From Bretschneidera sinensis (Eukaryota > Streptophyta > Magnoliopsida > Brassicales > Akaniaceae), in contig CM043699.1 in assembly GCA_023935145.1 (NCBI GenBank), forward strand, positions 68,833,138-68,897,137: a stretch of DNA of 64,000 bases. Direction: 5' to 3'. A program made the translations under genes and the position numbers. How positions within the stretch are numbered: position 1 is the first letter of the stretch; each line of letters opens with the position of its first letter. The notes beneath the pieces were generated by a model, which saw nothing but the letters and a program-made list of their open reading frames with translations, was not told where the DNA came from and ran no database searches. Shown one piece after another: positions 23,566 through 33,275 of the stretch.

Positions 23566-23697
23566 GCTCCTTAGAATAGGCCTGTTTTTGTATCCGAGGC
23601 CGATAGCGCCCTTCTTTTGTACTCCCTCTTTAACTTAAGAAAATTTATGGAGTTCAACTTTCAACTTTATTGAATTTTTGCTTTTACATTTTACATT

Positions 23698-25036
23698 TTA
23701 TTGATAAAATCTACGGAGGTTCTCCGCGTTCCAGGTGCGGGGGATGGGTTTGCCATCCATATCTTCGAGCTCGTAGGTGCCAACTCTACAAACCCTTCGG
23801 ATCCTATAAGGGTCTTCCCAATTTGAGATGAGTTCCCCATGTGGTGGGGACGGGACACTTCACTCTTCCGGAGGACGAGGTCATACAGCTTAAAGTCTTT
23901 GGGCTGAACCTAGGAGTTATAGTATCGAGCAGCCCTCTGCTGGTAAGCAACTAGGTGCATTTGGGCTTTATCCCGAGCTTTTTCAACCAGATCCGCGTTC
24001 ATTCTTAACCTTTCCTCGTTGTTGCTTGGTTCGAAGCATTGTATTCACATTGATAGGACCCCAATTTCAAGAGAGATGATGACTTCTGATCTGTATGCCA
24101 TGAAGAAGGGAGTTTCTCCTGTTGGCGTTCGTACTGTGGTCCGATAGGCCCAAAATATATTGGAGAGTTGGTCAGCCCACTGTTTATCCACCTCATCAAG
24201 TCTTCTTCTGATTCCTTGGAGAAGCGTCTTGTTGGTCACTTCATCCTGGCCATTGGCCTGTGGATACCCACGGACGAGAACCTGTGCTCGATGTGGAGGT
24301 CATCACAGAATTTCTTGAACCAAGAACTATCAAACTGCTTCCCGTTGTCGGTGATCAATATCTGAGGGATTCCGAACCGACATACTATTGATTTCCAAAC
24401 GAAATTTCAGGTTTAGCGATCCGTGATACTGGCCAGTGGCTCAGCCTCGACCCACTTGGTGAAGTAATCAATGGCTACGATGAGGTGCTTCTTTTATTCC
24501 GTAGCCATTGGGAACGGGCCAAGGGTATCCATCCCCCACATGGCAAAGGGGAGGGGATTGGTGATGGAGATAAGAGGGTTAGTAGGGCGGTGCGATATCG
24601 GAGACCACCACTGACAGTTCTCACATTTCTTTACCAAGTCTGCTATGTCGTCCTTCATTGCGGGCCAGTATTACCCTTGGCGGAGAACCTAGAAAACTAA
24701 GGCCCGAGCTCCTAGGTGATTCCTGTATATCCCTTTGTGGACCTCTCGTAGAGCATAATCGGCCTCCCTTGGCCTGAGGCATCGCAGGTAAGGCATAGTC
24801 AGAGCCTTTTTGTACAACTGCCCTTTCATGAAGGTGTATCTCGAGGCACAGGAGATTAGTCTCCTGGCTTGATCCTTTCGCTCGGGTACCATGCTGTCTT
24901 TTAGATACTGGAGGATTGGATCCATCCATGTGGGTCTCTCCTCTACTGGAAAAACTAGAGCCCCATCTATACTTGGTGCGGAGAGAGTTTCCTGATAGAC
25001 AACTCTGTTGGTCTTCAAGTGCTGCAAGGAGGCCAA
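23698..25036 (-). pseudogene. Element A integrase
   Basis: The 3' end of pol. In order: an HHCC zinc-binding region (VHKGIYRNH...CENCQ), the catalytic core with WGMDTLGPFP (first Asp), ITDNGKQFDS (second Asp) and NGQDEVTNKTLL (Glu), then WAYRTTVRTPTGETPF, and a C-terminal domain ending GTYELEDMDGKPIPRTWN and NLRRFYQ with TAA at 23698-23700. Stops or shifts occur near 24710, 24695, 24505, 24415, 24270, 24045 and 23920. The enzyme would join element DNA to the host genome. The catalytic triad is still readable although the frame is broken. Confidence 0.88.
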
Positions 25037-25548
25037 ATTGGCCAGGGCATCTGCTTTGGAGTTTTCAGCTCGAGGGATCTGAGTTATTCGAACGTCTTGA
25101 ACTCGGCAGCTAATTCCTTCACCTTTTGGAGATATTGGGCGAGCTTCTCCCCCTTGGCCTCAAACTCTCCTTTTACCTAACTCACCACCAACTGAGAGTC
25201 ACTGAACGCATCCAGAACCTCGATGGCCAACGCTTTGGCCAACCTCAGACCGGCTAGGAGAGCTTTGTACTCTGCTTCATTATTGGAGGTCTTAAATCCG
25301 AACCTCAAGGCATACTCGATCGTGAAGCCTTCTGGACTACAGAGGATGAGCCCTGCCCCACTCCCTAGTGAATTTGAGGATCCATCTACATTGAGGGTCC
25401 ATCTTGGAGAGGCTTCGTTGGGTATGGACACTACGGATTCGTCCGAGTCCATAGACAGAGTTGTCTCCATAATGAAGTCAGCCAGAGCCTGGCCTTTGAT
25501 TGCTTGTCGAGGTCGGTAGCGGATGTCAAACTTTCCCAGTTCCACCAC
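25037..25548 (-). pseudogene. Element A second (archaeal-type) RNase H
   Basis: The ORF 25548-25177 has WTLNVDGSSNSLGSGAGLIL, ALRFGFKTSNNEAEYKALLAG and SDSQLVVS, giving the Asp, Glu and Asp of an RNase H fold. Sequence similar to the archaeal-type RNase H found beside the ordinary RNase H in the Tat/Ogre group continues after a stop with VKGEFEAKGEKLAQYLQKV. This extra domain is the main basis for placing A in that group. A stop near 25178 and a shift near 25085 break the frame. Confidence 0.82.
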
Positions 25549-26771
25549 CTACTTCACCATTCTCCCGGAACCGCTGGGATTATGCAAAAATTGCCTTAAG
25601 GATTGATATGTCAGGAAGATGATGGTGTGCACCTGAAAATAAGGTCGGAGCTTCCGTGTTGCCACTACCAGGGCGTAGGCCATCTTTTCGATAGGAGGGT
25701 ATCTTGTCTCGGCCTCGTGGAGAATTCTGCTGACATAGTAAATGGGCTTCTGGATGCCCACTTCTTCACGCACCAGGACAGAGGCCACGGTGCTTTCTTC
25801 GGCTGATAAATAAAAGAGAAGCTCTTCGCTCGGGAGTGGCTTGGTTAGGAGCGGTGGCGAACTTAGATACTTCTTCAAATCTTTAAAAGCTCCCTGGCAG
25901 CTCTCGGACCAGGAGAAATCTTTCGCCTTCTTGATGGCCTTAAAGAAATGAAGGCACATTTCCGCAGATTTGGACATGAAACGGTTCAGAGCCGCGACTT
26001 GGCCGGTGAGCCATTGGACTTCTTTCACAGACTTGGGAGGGGTCATATCAAGGATGGCATTTATCTTCTCCATATTGACTTCTATTCCTCTCTGGGTGAC
26101 CATGAACCCTAGGAACTTGTCTTTGGTTACCCCGAATGCGCATTTGGATGGATTCAGCCTCATGTTATGCTGGTGTAGTACTCCGAACGCCTCTTCCAGG
26201 TAGGAGCAATGGTTGTGTGCTTTTGCGCTCTTAACCAGCATATCATCCACATAAACCTTCATGTTCCGCCTAATCTGCCCTTTAAAGATCTTGTTCACCA
26301 GCCTCTGATAGGTTGCCCCAGCGTTCTTGAGTCCGAAGGGCATGACTTTGTAACAATACAGTCCTCGATCAGTGACGAAGGCGGTCTTGTCTTGGTTCGG
26401 CTTATGCATGAAGATCTGATTATAGCTAGAGTATGCATCCATGAAAGAGAGGAGTTCATGCCCAAAGGTGACGTTTACCATCTGATCAATCTGAGGGAGA
26501 GGGAAACTGTCCTTTGGGCAAGCCTTGTTTAATTTGTAAAGTTAATACAAATACACCATTTACCGCTGGCTTTCTTGACCATTACCACATTGGATACCCA
26601 TTCCGGGTACCTGGCCTCTCTGATAAAATCGGCTTTCAGCAATTTATCCACCTTGATGTTGATAGCTGCCTGGCGCTCAGGGGCAAAGGTCTTCTTCTTT
26701 TGAATGACAGGCTTGTACCTGGGATCCACATTCAGGCGATGCTCGATAGTCTCAGGGCTGATCCCCGGCAT
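25549..26771 (-). pseudogene. Element A reverse transcriptase and RNase H
   Basis: The RT palm motifs are LLSFMDAYSSYNQI, MPFGLKNAGATYQRLVNKIF and the catalytic VYVDDMLVKS. The connection and RNase H follow: LNPSKCAFGV, FLGFMVTQRGIEV, PLLTKP, LFYLSAEESTVASVLVRE, PIYYVSRILHEAETRYPPIEK. The 310-codon frame 26481-25549 is uninterrupted. The N-terminal fingers (26771-26529, HRLNVDPRYKPV...PEWVSNVVMVKKASGKW) are in another frame; a one-base shift lies at about 26525-26545. A stop ends the first RNase H at 25549. The long intact palm frame suggests that A was mobile fairly recently. Confidence 0.92.
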
Positions 26772-27004
26772 GTTCGAGGCTAACCAGGCAAACAGATCTT
26801 TGTTCTTCTGGAGCAGGGAGAGGAGCTCATTTCTGTGCTTTTCGGGGAGGTTCGCGCCTATTTAGACGGTCCGGGCGGGGTCTCCTCCGAGTGGTACCGA
26901 GGTTAACTCCTCGACGGGTCGCCCCCTAGGTGTCTTGTCTTCTTCCCTTCTGATGGCGTTCAGGTAGCATGCCCGGGAGATTTTCTGATCCTCTAAAATC
27001 ACTC

Positions 27005-27424
27005 CTACACCTCACTGGTGGGAAATTTGACCTTCAGATGATAGGTGGAAACAATGGCCTTTAATTTGTTGAAGGTGGGTCGATCGATGATCATATTGTA
27101 GGAGGAGGGCTGCTTGACTACCAGGAAGGTGGTCTGTACTGTGAAGGTCATTGGCGCTGTTCCTGCGGTCACCGAGAGGACTATACTCCCCTCAGCGAAT
27201 ACTGGAGAACCGTCGAAACCATAGAGGAGGGCCGGGGCCGGCTCCAGATGTCCATCCTTCAGCTCTATGCACTGGTAAGCATCATGGAATAATATGTCCG
27301 CTGAGCTTCCATTATCATTCAAGACCCACTGCACTTCACAGTTGGCAACCGAAACAGAGACTACCACTGCATTTTCGTGAGGAGTCTGTACATCCTCTAA
27401 ATCATCCTCTGTGAAGGAGATCAC
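27005..27424 (-). pseudogene. Element A protease
   Basis: An aspartic protease of Tat type. The active-site region is NDNGSSADILFHDAY, followed by LYGFDGSPVFAEGSI, a TFLVV strand and YNMIIDRPTFNKLKAIVSTYHLKVKFPT. It stops at 27005 where a one-base shift breaks the link to the RT. Between 27005 and 26771 another stop lies before IGANL. The DNGSS form is usual in this group, so the catalytic Asp is retained. Confidence 0.85.
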
Positions 27425-27429
27425 TGATT

Positions 27430-27770
27430 TGTTCTTCTTTTCTTGTGGGGGCCGCTGAAGGAGGCTACGGCCCTGGCGTACGCTCTATTACTCTGCCCCG
27501 AACTGCCTTCCGCAGTCGGGCCCCCGCAAATTGTCTTGATGATGCGGGTGGTCGTGGCCACCTCCTACTTCTTTTGACTGGGCCCTTCTTGCTCGGTCCT
27601 AGGGTTCCTTTGTGGGTCCCTTCACTCCTGTTGGCGATAGGGACGTCCGATATCTCTTTTTGGCTGCGCGGGCTCATCCTTTCTTTGGGGCTCGGTAAAT
27701 TCCTTTAAGTACCCCCGGTTGATAAGAGCTTTAATCTGCTCCTTCAGGTTATGACATTCCTCAGTGTCAT
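27430..27770 (-). pseudogene. Element A gag C-terminus and gag-pol linker
   Basis: Next to solo LTR D the sequence resumes with DTEECHNLKEQIKALINRGY, the second half of the gag zinc-binding segment (DTEEC after FHQNYDHD on the other side of D). The linker with TICGGPTAEG and YARAVASFSG follows; such a GGP linker precedes the protease in Tat elements. Several frame breaks are present. Confidence 0.8.
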
Positions 27771-29232
27771 TGATGCGATGAAATTGACACTAGCAAGTGC
27801 ACTAATCGTTCAAGTAATAAAATGATGAGTGAATATCGTTCCCAACGAGGACTGAACAAGTACTACAGAAATTATGACTCAACTCTTACTGTTATTTGAG
27901 CAAACGAATAATTGTAGGAGAAAAGTTTACTAACAATTAACTAAAGTGAAAAACAGAAGCAATAGTAAATAACGGAAGATTTGCAAACTTTGGAATGAAA
28001 ACTCTTATGAACTAACATGCTAAGAACTCGACTTCACCTAAACCATAATTGACAAGAGTTTTGAATGGACAAGTTTCATTTACTATGTTTTTCAAGATGG
28101 TAGAATCCCCAATAAATTGGTTATCCTTATTCAGGTCTAACCACAATCTCAAGAATCATCAACTTCAAATATTCATATCCAGGTCTATTCTAGATTAATT
28201 CAACTTAAGAAGCACTAAGTTCAATGGAATTTCTTTCAGTTAAATCTCCCTATTCGGTTACGGTTTAAACAGACCACATGAACTTCCTAGAATCCCTATT
28301 CAGTTACTCCTATTTCATTCATGGCATGTTTTACCCTGGCTTTGCATAGATAACAATCCAACATCATATTTATTAATTCAACCATTCATAAAAGCATAGC
28401 TTCTCTATTCGACACATCACCATACCTCAAGAAGGAATCAAAATAATAAACAACATTAAAAACAATAAAACACACTCTTTGGAAAACAAAGCAAATTCCA
28501 ACTCGTCTAAATAGCATTCATGACATAGGTTTAGGATCCATCTATCCTTAACACAAAAATATCTACTCCATAATAATATTCAAACAACTCATGTTCATAT
28601 TATAAAACATCAACATAGCTAGATAAGAATAATACAAAACTGGAGAAGAATGATTTAAAAGCTTGATGTGTAGCCTCCCGAAGTGTCTCCAACTCTCCTT
28701 TTGCGTCTCCTCTCCTCCAAATTATTTTTTTTCTTCTACGGCCACTCCCTCCTTCTTGTTCAGCTAGGGTTTCTATTTATAACATTCAAAATCCACGAGC
28801 CGGCGCTGCAGCGCCAACATCCCAGTGCCGCAGCGCCGAGACGTATTTCTAACCCTATTCTGGCGTTGCAGCTTCAACATCCCAGCGCTGCAGTGCCAAC
28901 TTTCTGTCCAAATCCTCTCTTTTTGTCAACTACCAGCGCTGCAGCGCTAACATCCCAGCGCTACAGCGCCAACATCCCAGCGCTGCACCCTTGAGTTTCT
29001 GTCTTCTTTACACATTTTGGCCTTCCAGTGCTCTCCAGTGCTCCAGCAAGTGTCTGCACAGAAGATTTCTAAGACTTAGCATTGATCATTCAACTAAAAC
29101 AACTTATTAGTAGAACAAGATAAACTAAAATCAAATTGCTAAAAACACATGCAACACAATTCTAATGCTTAAGATCAACACCAAAAACGTGCCTAAAAGC
29201 AGTATAATAACATGATTTATTCAGAGTTATCA
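27771..29232 (-). mobile_element. Solo LTR D inserted in gag of A
   Basis: It is 1462 bp, TGATGCG to GTTATCA on the + strand, with a perfect 5-bp duplication GTCAT (27766-27770 and 29233-29237). There is no internal coding region, PBS or second LTR, so it is a solo LTR left by LTR-LTR recombination. A minus-strand TATAAATAG at 28773-28781 and the CGTTGGGAACGATATTCACTC end sequence indicate minus orientation and a gypsy type. A GC-rich block at about 28797-28990 repeats CAGCGCTGCAGCGCC and AACATCCCAGCGCT units in an otherwise AT-rich LTR. Confidence 0.88.
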
Positions 29233-29237
29233 GTCAT

Positions 29238-30555
29238 GATCATAGTTTTGGTGGAAGCAGCACCACCGCCTCTGGTCACCTCTGAGATGTGGCTTCCTAG
29301 GCGGCCACTGGAGTACGGACTTATCTTGGAGTTGCATGAGGACATTTGTCCTGGTGGCATTGAGTGGAGTGAAGCCATCAGCTCGAGGGTAGGGTCTGTA
29401 CCTGTTCTCCTGGTGGAGCCTCTTGACTGTCCCCTTCTGGGGGTCGGAATCTTCCTCTTCTTCTCAGCTTCCCCTTCCCTCTCTTTTCTGAAGGCTTGGT
29501 TATTCTCTGCCAATATGTATTTCTCGGCTCGGGTCAAGATTTTGTTCATGTCTCTAGGCGGGCGCCAAGTTAGTTTAGAGCTGAAGATGCCCGACCTCAA
29601 TCCATTTTTGAATGCCATCACCTGGATGTTTGGGTCGAGGTCAGGGATATCCCATGCTGTTGTATTGAACCGTGAGATGTAGGCTCGAAGCCTCTTCCCT
29701 CGCTGCTGGATGATGTTGAAGAGGCTCTCTGAAGTCTTCTTGGGCCCCTTGCTGCTAAGGAAATGGAAGGCGAAAGCGTAGCTGAGTTCTTTGAAATTGC
29801 TGATGCTTCCTGGCTTCAACTTTGAGTACCAGGTACCTACTGCCTTCTCGAGAGTCAGAGGGAAGGCGCGGCACATAACTGGGTCCGAATGCTGGTGCAG
29901 CATCATAGTCGTTTTGTAGTGCTGTAGGTGTTCCATAGGATTTGTGGAGCCATCATACATCCTGACTTGAGGCATCCTGAAGTTGGGCGGAAGCAGGGTC
30001 TCGAGGACGTCCTTTGTGAATGGGAGGGTCTTGGATGCAGAGCTCATCCATGAGGCTGGGATTTTTGCATCTCAGAGCCGAGTCTATTTTTTCTTCAATT
30101 TCCTCAAACCACCTGTCTAGGCTGAGGTTGCCTTTTGAGGAGGAGCTCTCATTGGATCGGCTGTTGCGCGGCGAGGGCTCGGTGTGGGGCTGGTTATAGG
30201 TTGGGTCGTCCCTGCTGGATGACTCGGCTTGCTCTGGAGCCTTGTAAGGAGGGAAGAAAGGTTGCTGACCTCCTTCCCGTACTTGGGCCGCTAAGTTGGC
30301 TATCATCCTAGAGAGCTCCTGGAACTGAGCTTGAGTCACCGGAACCTGGAGATGGGCAGCCTCTTCCTCGTAATTAGGAGAGTCATTTCTGAAAAGGTGA
30401 AGGCGCTGCTCTCTGGCAGGGGTGGTGTGCTCGGGGATTGTTGGGAACCTGGGTCTGGCTTGGTGACTGCGAGCGTCGCCTTGGGTAGGAGCCGAGCATG
30501 CCGCTGGGGTTTCCTTGTCGGTTCTTCTGACACTGTTTCTTGGCGGCATCGTCAT
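29238..30555 (-). pseudogene. Element A gag
   Basis: The N-terminal ORF 30555-29953 (polar, with QAQFQELSRMIANLAAQVRE) shifts frame near 30000-30050 into 30047-29217. The latter has the Tat-type capsid signatures LLPPNFRMPQVRMYDGST, HLQHYKTTMMLH, CRAFPLTLEKAVGTWYSKL, SISNFKELSYAFAFHFLSSK and RLRAYISRFN. In a third frame it continues TPLNATRTNVLMQLQDK and then CCFHQNYDHD, where D interrupts the zinc-binding segment. Gag forms the particle that packages element RNA. The ATG at 30555 lies about 50 bp from the PBS. Confidence 0.88.
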
Positions 30556-30606
30556 AGATGAATTCTTTTTACTTCTTCGCTCTCACTGTAGCTAGAGATT
30601 GTGGTT

Positions 30607-30623
30607 TCCCACGGACGGCGCCA
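30607..30623 (-). promoter_or_regulatory. Element A primer-binding site
   Basis: The minus-strand reading is TGGCGCCGTCCGTGGGA, three bases after the 5' LTR end. It differs from the B and C sites in its 3' half, consistent with a different tRNA primer. Confidence 0.75.
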
Positions 30624-30626
30624 ATC

Positions 30627-31267
30627 TGTTGATGCCGCTAACTGTTGGTGCTGACGTGGCCAGGGTGAGGACGTGGCTTGGGTGCTGATATGATCTAGGC
30701 TTTGCACAAGTAACAGGGGGAGACTAAAGGCCCTCGGAATGAGGGGAGGGGGAGGCCTCCGAGGACACTCCGATGCTTAAGTTAGTAAGAGCTTAAGGGA
30801 GAAGCCGAAGGTTTAAGAGAAACCGAGGGCTTAAGTAAATCAAGTAGAAGTAGAAAAAGACTGAATGTGTCTATCGGTGGAGTCCATACCTGGGCTTATT
30901 TATAACCATCCGCCCTTAAGGGGTCAATAATTACAAGCTCGGGGCAGGACGGCCGTAGGGTGGCTATAGGTGGCTGCAGCAGGTCATAGGGTGGCCGTAG
31001 TGTAGCTGCAGGGTGGCCGTAGTGTAGCTGCAGGGCTGTGCGTCGAGGGGGCCTAGGTCTGGGACATTCTTCATGGGCCCAAAGGTTTTGCTGGGCCGGG
31101 AGATTTACTGGGCTGTTTCTTGGACCAAAGCCTCCGTCGGGCCGGAGAGTTAGCCGGGCCTGAACTTATTTGGAGTGGATTGTTCTGTTGGACCTAGAGC
31201 TCATTTGGGCCGGAGTATTTCACTGGGCCTAGAGCATGTTTGGGCCGGAGAATTTTGGGTCATATCA
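30627..31267 (-). repeat. Element A 5' LTR
   Basis: It is 641 bp, matching 4730-5363. It contains the minus-strand TATA box TATAAATA at 30897-30904. It has one more GGGTGGCCGTAGTGTAGCTGCA unit than the other LTR (near 30995-31035). Confidence 0.92.
30897..30904 (-). promoter_or_regulatory. TATA box in element A 5' LTR
   Basis: TATAAATA on the minus strand, about 365 bp from the LTR's outer edge. It is conserved at 5000-5007 in the other copy. Confidence 0.6.
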
Positions 31268-31375
31268 CAAGTGAAATGTATACCTACAGAATTTAATAAA
31301 AAATCCAATGAGGAAAGCAAGCACTACCATTCACTATAGTTTAGAGTCCCAATACACCAAATTAATAGTTTTAAG

Positions 31376-32897
31376 TAGGGGTGAGCATTGATCGGTTTAG
31401 GTCGGGTCATCCTAAAATTTCAATCCAACTCATTCATACCAGATTGAAAAAATCTCAACCCAACCCAACTCATGAACCCATCTAACCTCAACCTAACCCA
31501 ACCCATTCTAATGGTTTGGGTCACCAGGTTGATATATATTTTTTTTACTAAATAATTAAACTATACATATTACATAACAAAAAAATATTATATTAAATCC
31601 AAAACTAAATCTACTCATATTACAAGTAAAATATGTGTGCCTGGCAGCAAAAAAAATATTTGATAACATAGAAAAGAGAAAAATTGTCTAATGGACTACA
31701 ATGGTTATAGGCTATGCTAAATTTGGTTTTTTGGATACTACTAAGAAGTTTTTTGATGACATGCAAAAGAAGGATGTTGTGCCATGGAATGTCATAATTG
31801 GAGGCTACGTTGAAGCCAAACTTGGTAAAGATGCTTTGGCATTGTGTTAATGAAATATAAGCGAGTACTATAGAGCCTGATGAAGTGACCATGGTCAATT
31901 GCTTATCTGTATGCTCACAACCTGAAGCCCTTGATGTTAGAATATGGATACATTGTTATATTGAAAAACACAATCTTCATCTGAATATTACGCTAGGAAT
32001 TGCTATAGTTGATATGAATTTAACTTACTTTAAAAAACTGTTCAATTACGAAAGAAATTTGGATTTCTAGACAGTTGCTAATAATATATTTTAGTAACTT
32101 AACATTTGTTGGCCGTGCTAATGCTTTTTCACTAATCAATATAATTTTTGAACTATGCTTTAATGCACTTGGAAGCAACGTGAAAGCTCTTAAAAGGTCA
32201 CAGAGAGGCAAATTGAATAGTTCAATAATGTTTATATGAAAGACTTCCAGCATGTTGGTATTACTAAGCTTTATCATACATTTAACATTTCTTCCATCAA
32301 TATTATAGTAAATATTTTTGAAATATAAATTTATTTCTTTACATTGATCCCGACTGAAATCTTGTAGATTAGTGTTAATTTTTATGTTTATTTTATAGTT
32401 ACAACGATACAAAAAATCAAAATTTTGTTAGTATAAGTTAATTGTGCATCAATTTATTCTGATTGAAGTTATGCTTAAAAATAATTATGAAAACTATTTC
32501 ATAACTCGAAATCAGTATTTGTTTCTAGTGTAAATATTTGAAACTAATATCTAGATAATTGAAAAATATGATACTTGTTTGAACATTGGAGTATTTGCTA
32601 TATATAATTTTACACTAGTAATTAGAATGAATATTTTATGATTATATATTTTACAATTATACTATAAATATTTATACACTATTTTATATTCAATAAATAT
32701 AAAATATATAATTATATATATGAACGAATTACCGGTTTGGATCGAGTTAAAAATTTTGAACCCATGACCCAACCCAACCTACCGAGTTCAAAATATTTTC
32801 AACCCAACCCAATCTCTTAAAAAACACAATCCAACCTAACCCATTATATCGGTTTGAGTCAGATTCACAGGTCAATCGAGTTCTATGCTTACCCTTA
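31376..32897. mobile_element. hAT-type non-autonomous DNA transposon with captured gene piece
   Basis: The terminal inverted repeats are TAGGGGTGAGCAT at the left end and TAAGGGTAAGCAT (reverse complement) at the right end, two mismatches in 13. They are flanked by a perfect 8-bp duplication GTTTTAAG (31368-31375 and 32898-32905). Subterminal regions are full of AACCCAACCC and GGTCGGGT words, usual for this type of plant hAT element. No transposase is encoded. The interior holds part of a PPR gene. Confidence 0.82.
31630..32023 (+). pseudogene. Captured pentatricopeptide-repeat gene fragment
   Basis: The translation has AKKIFDNIEKRKIV, a stop, then WTTMVIGYAKFGFLDTTKKF, FDDMQKKDVVPWNVIIGGYV, then in a shifted frame EPDEVTMVNCLSVCSQPEAL and DVRIWIHCYIEKHNLHLN. 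These are PLS-class PPR repeats (the VVPWN, IIGGYV and PDEVT signatures), as in organelle RNA-editing factors. About 130 residues are covered, with three or more stops and one frameshift, so no function is expected. It lies wholly inside the hAT element, consistent with capture by the transposon. The parental gene is not in this window. Confidence 0.82.
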
Positions 32898-32905
32898 GTT
32901 TTAAG

Positions 32906-33275
32906 GGATTAAATACTTACGTATCCATAGTTCAAAGATCAAAGACTGGCCACCATTCAATAATCCTTAAATAAATTTAGAAAGCACCGCAAGCAATTGG
33001 ACTATTCAGTTAATCTCACAATAATCAATACCCACAAAATTTGACGATCATGCATTTAAATCTAGAATTGTTCATTTGTTCTTAACTTACCCTCTCCGCA
33101 AGCTTTATCATTCTAAATCCACATTGACGACAAGTGCTCTATTGGAATTATCACCTAATAATATACAACACTCGTGAAAGTCGTCATGCACTTGAACCAA
33201 AGGAGAAAATGAATCCGAACTCGACATGTCTCCGTTGTTTCACGTGGATATCCAAGATGGAAGTAAGAAAACCCA
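32906..33275 (-). other. Probable 3' UTR and downstream region of EMC10
   Basis: AT-rich DNA immediately downstream of the EMC10 stop codon. No gene was seen. The polyadenylation site cannot be fixed by eye. Confidence 0.4.

Larger units (their letters stand above)
4730..31267 (-). mobile_element. Element A: Tat-type Ty3/gypsy LTR retrotransposon, nested host
   Basis: It is bounded by two related LTRs beginning TGTTGATGCC and ending ATATCA on the + strand, and by perfect CAAGT duplications at 4725-4729 and 31268-31272. Genes run on the minus strand, so the right LTR is the 5' LTR. Order: 5' LTR, PBS, gag, protease, RT, RNase H, second (archaeal-type) RNase H, integrase, antisense ORF region, 100-bp tandem array, PPT, 3' LTR. 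The second RNase H and the antisense PF04195-like ORF are traits known from the Tat/Retand group. The two LTRs differ by roughly 7% by eye, mostly transitions. All ORFs carry stops or frameshifts, so the element is dead. Removing insertions B and D leaves about 10.8 kb. Confidence 0.93.

Noticed and set aside
24485..27708. Many + strand ORFs across A pol
   Set aside because: Antisense shadows of pol; no domain signatures, unlike the separate antisense ORF at 21.7-23.6 kb.
32020..32412. 130-codon minus-strand ORF in the hAT element
   Set aside because: AT-rich composition, no motif, and it overlaps the end of the captured PPR piece; no sign of a transposase.
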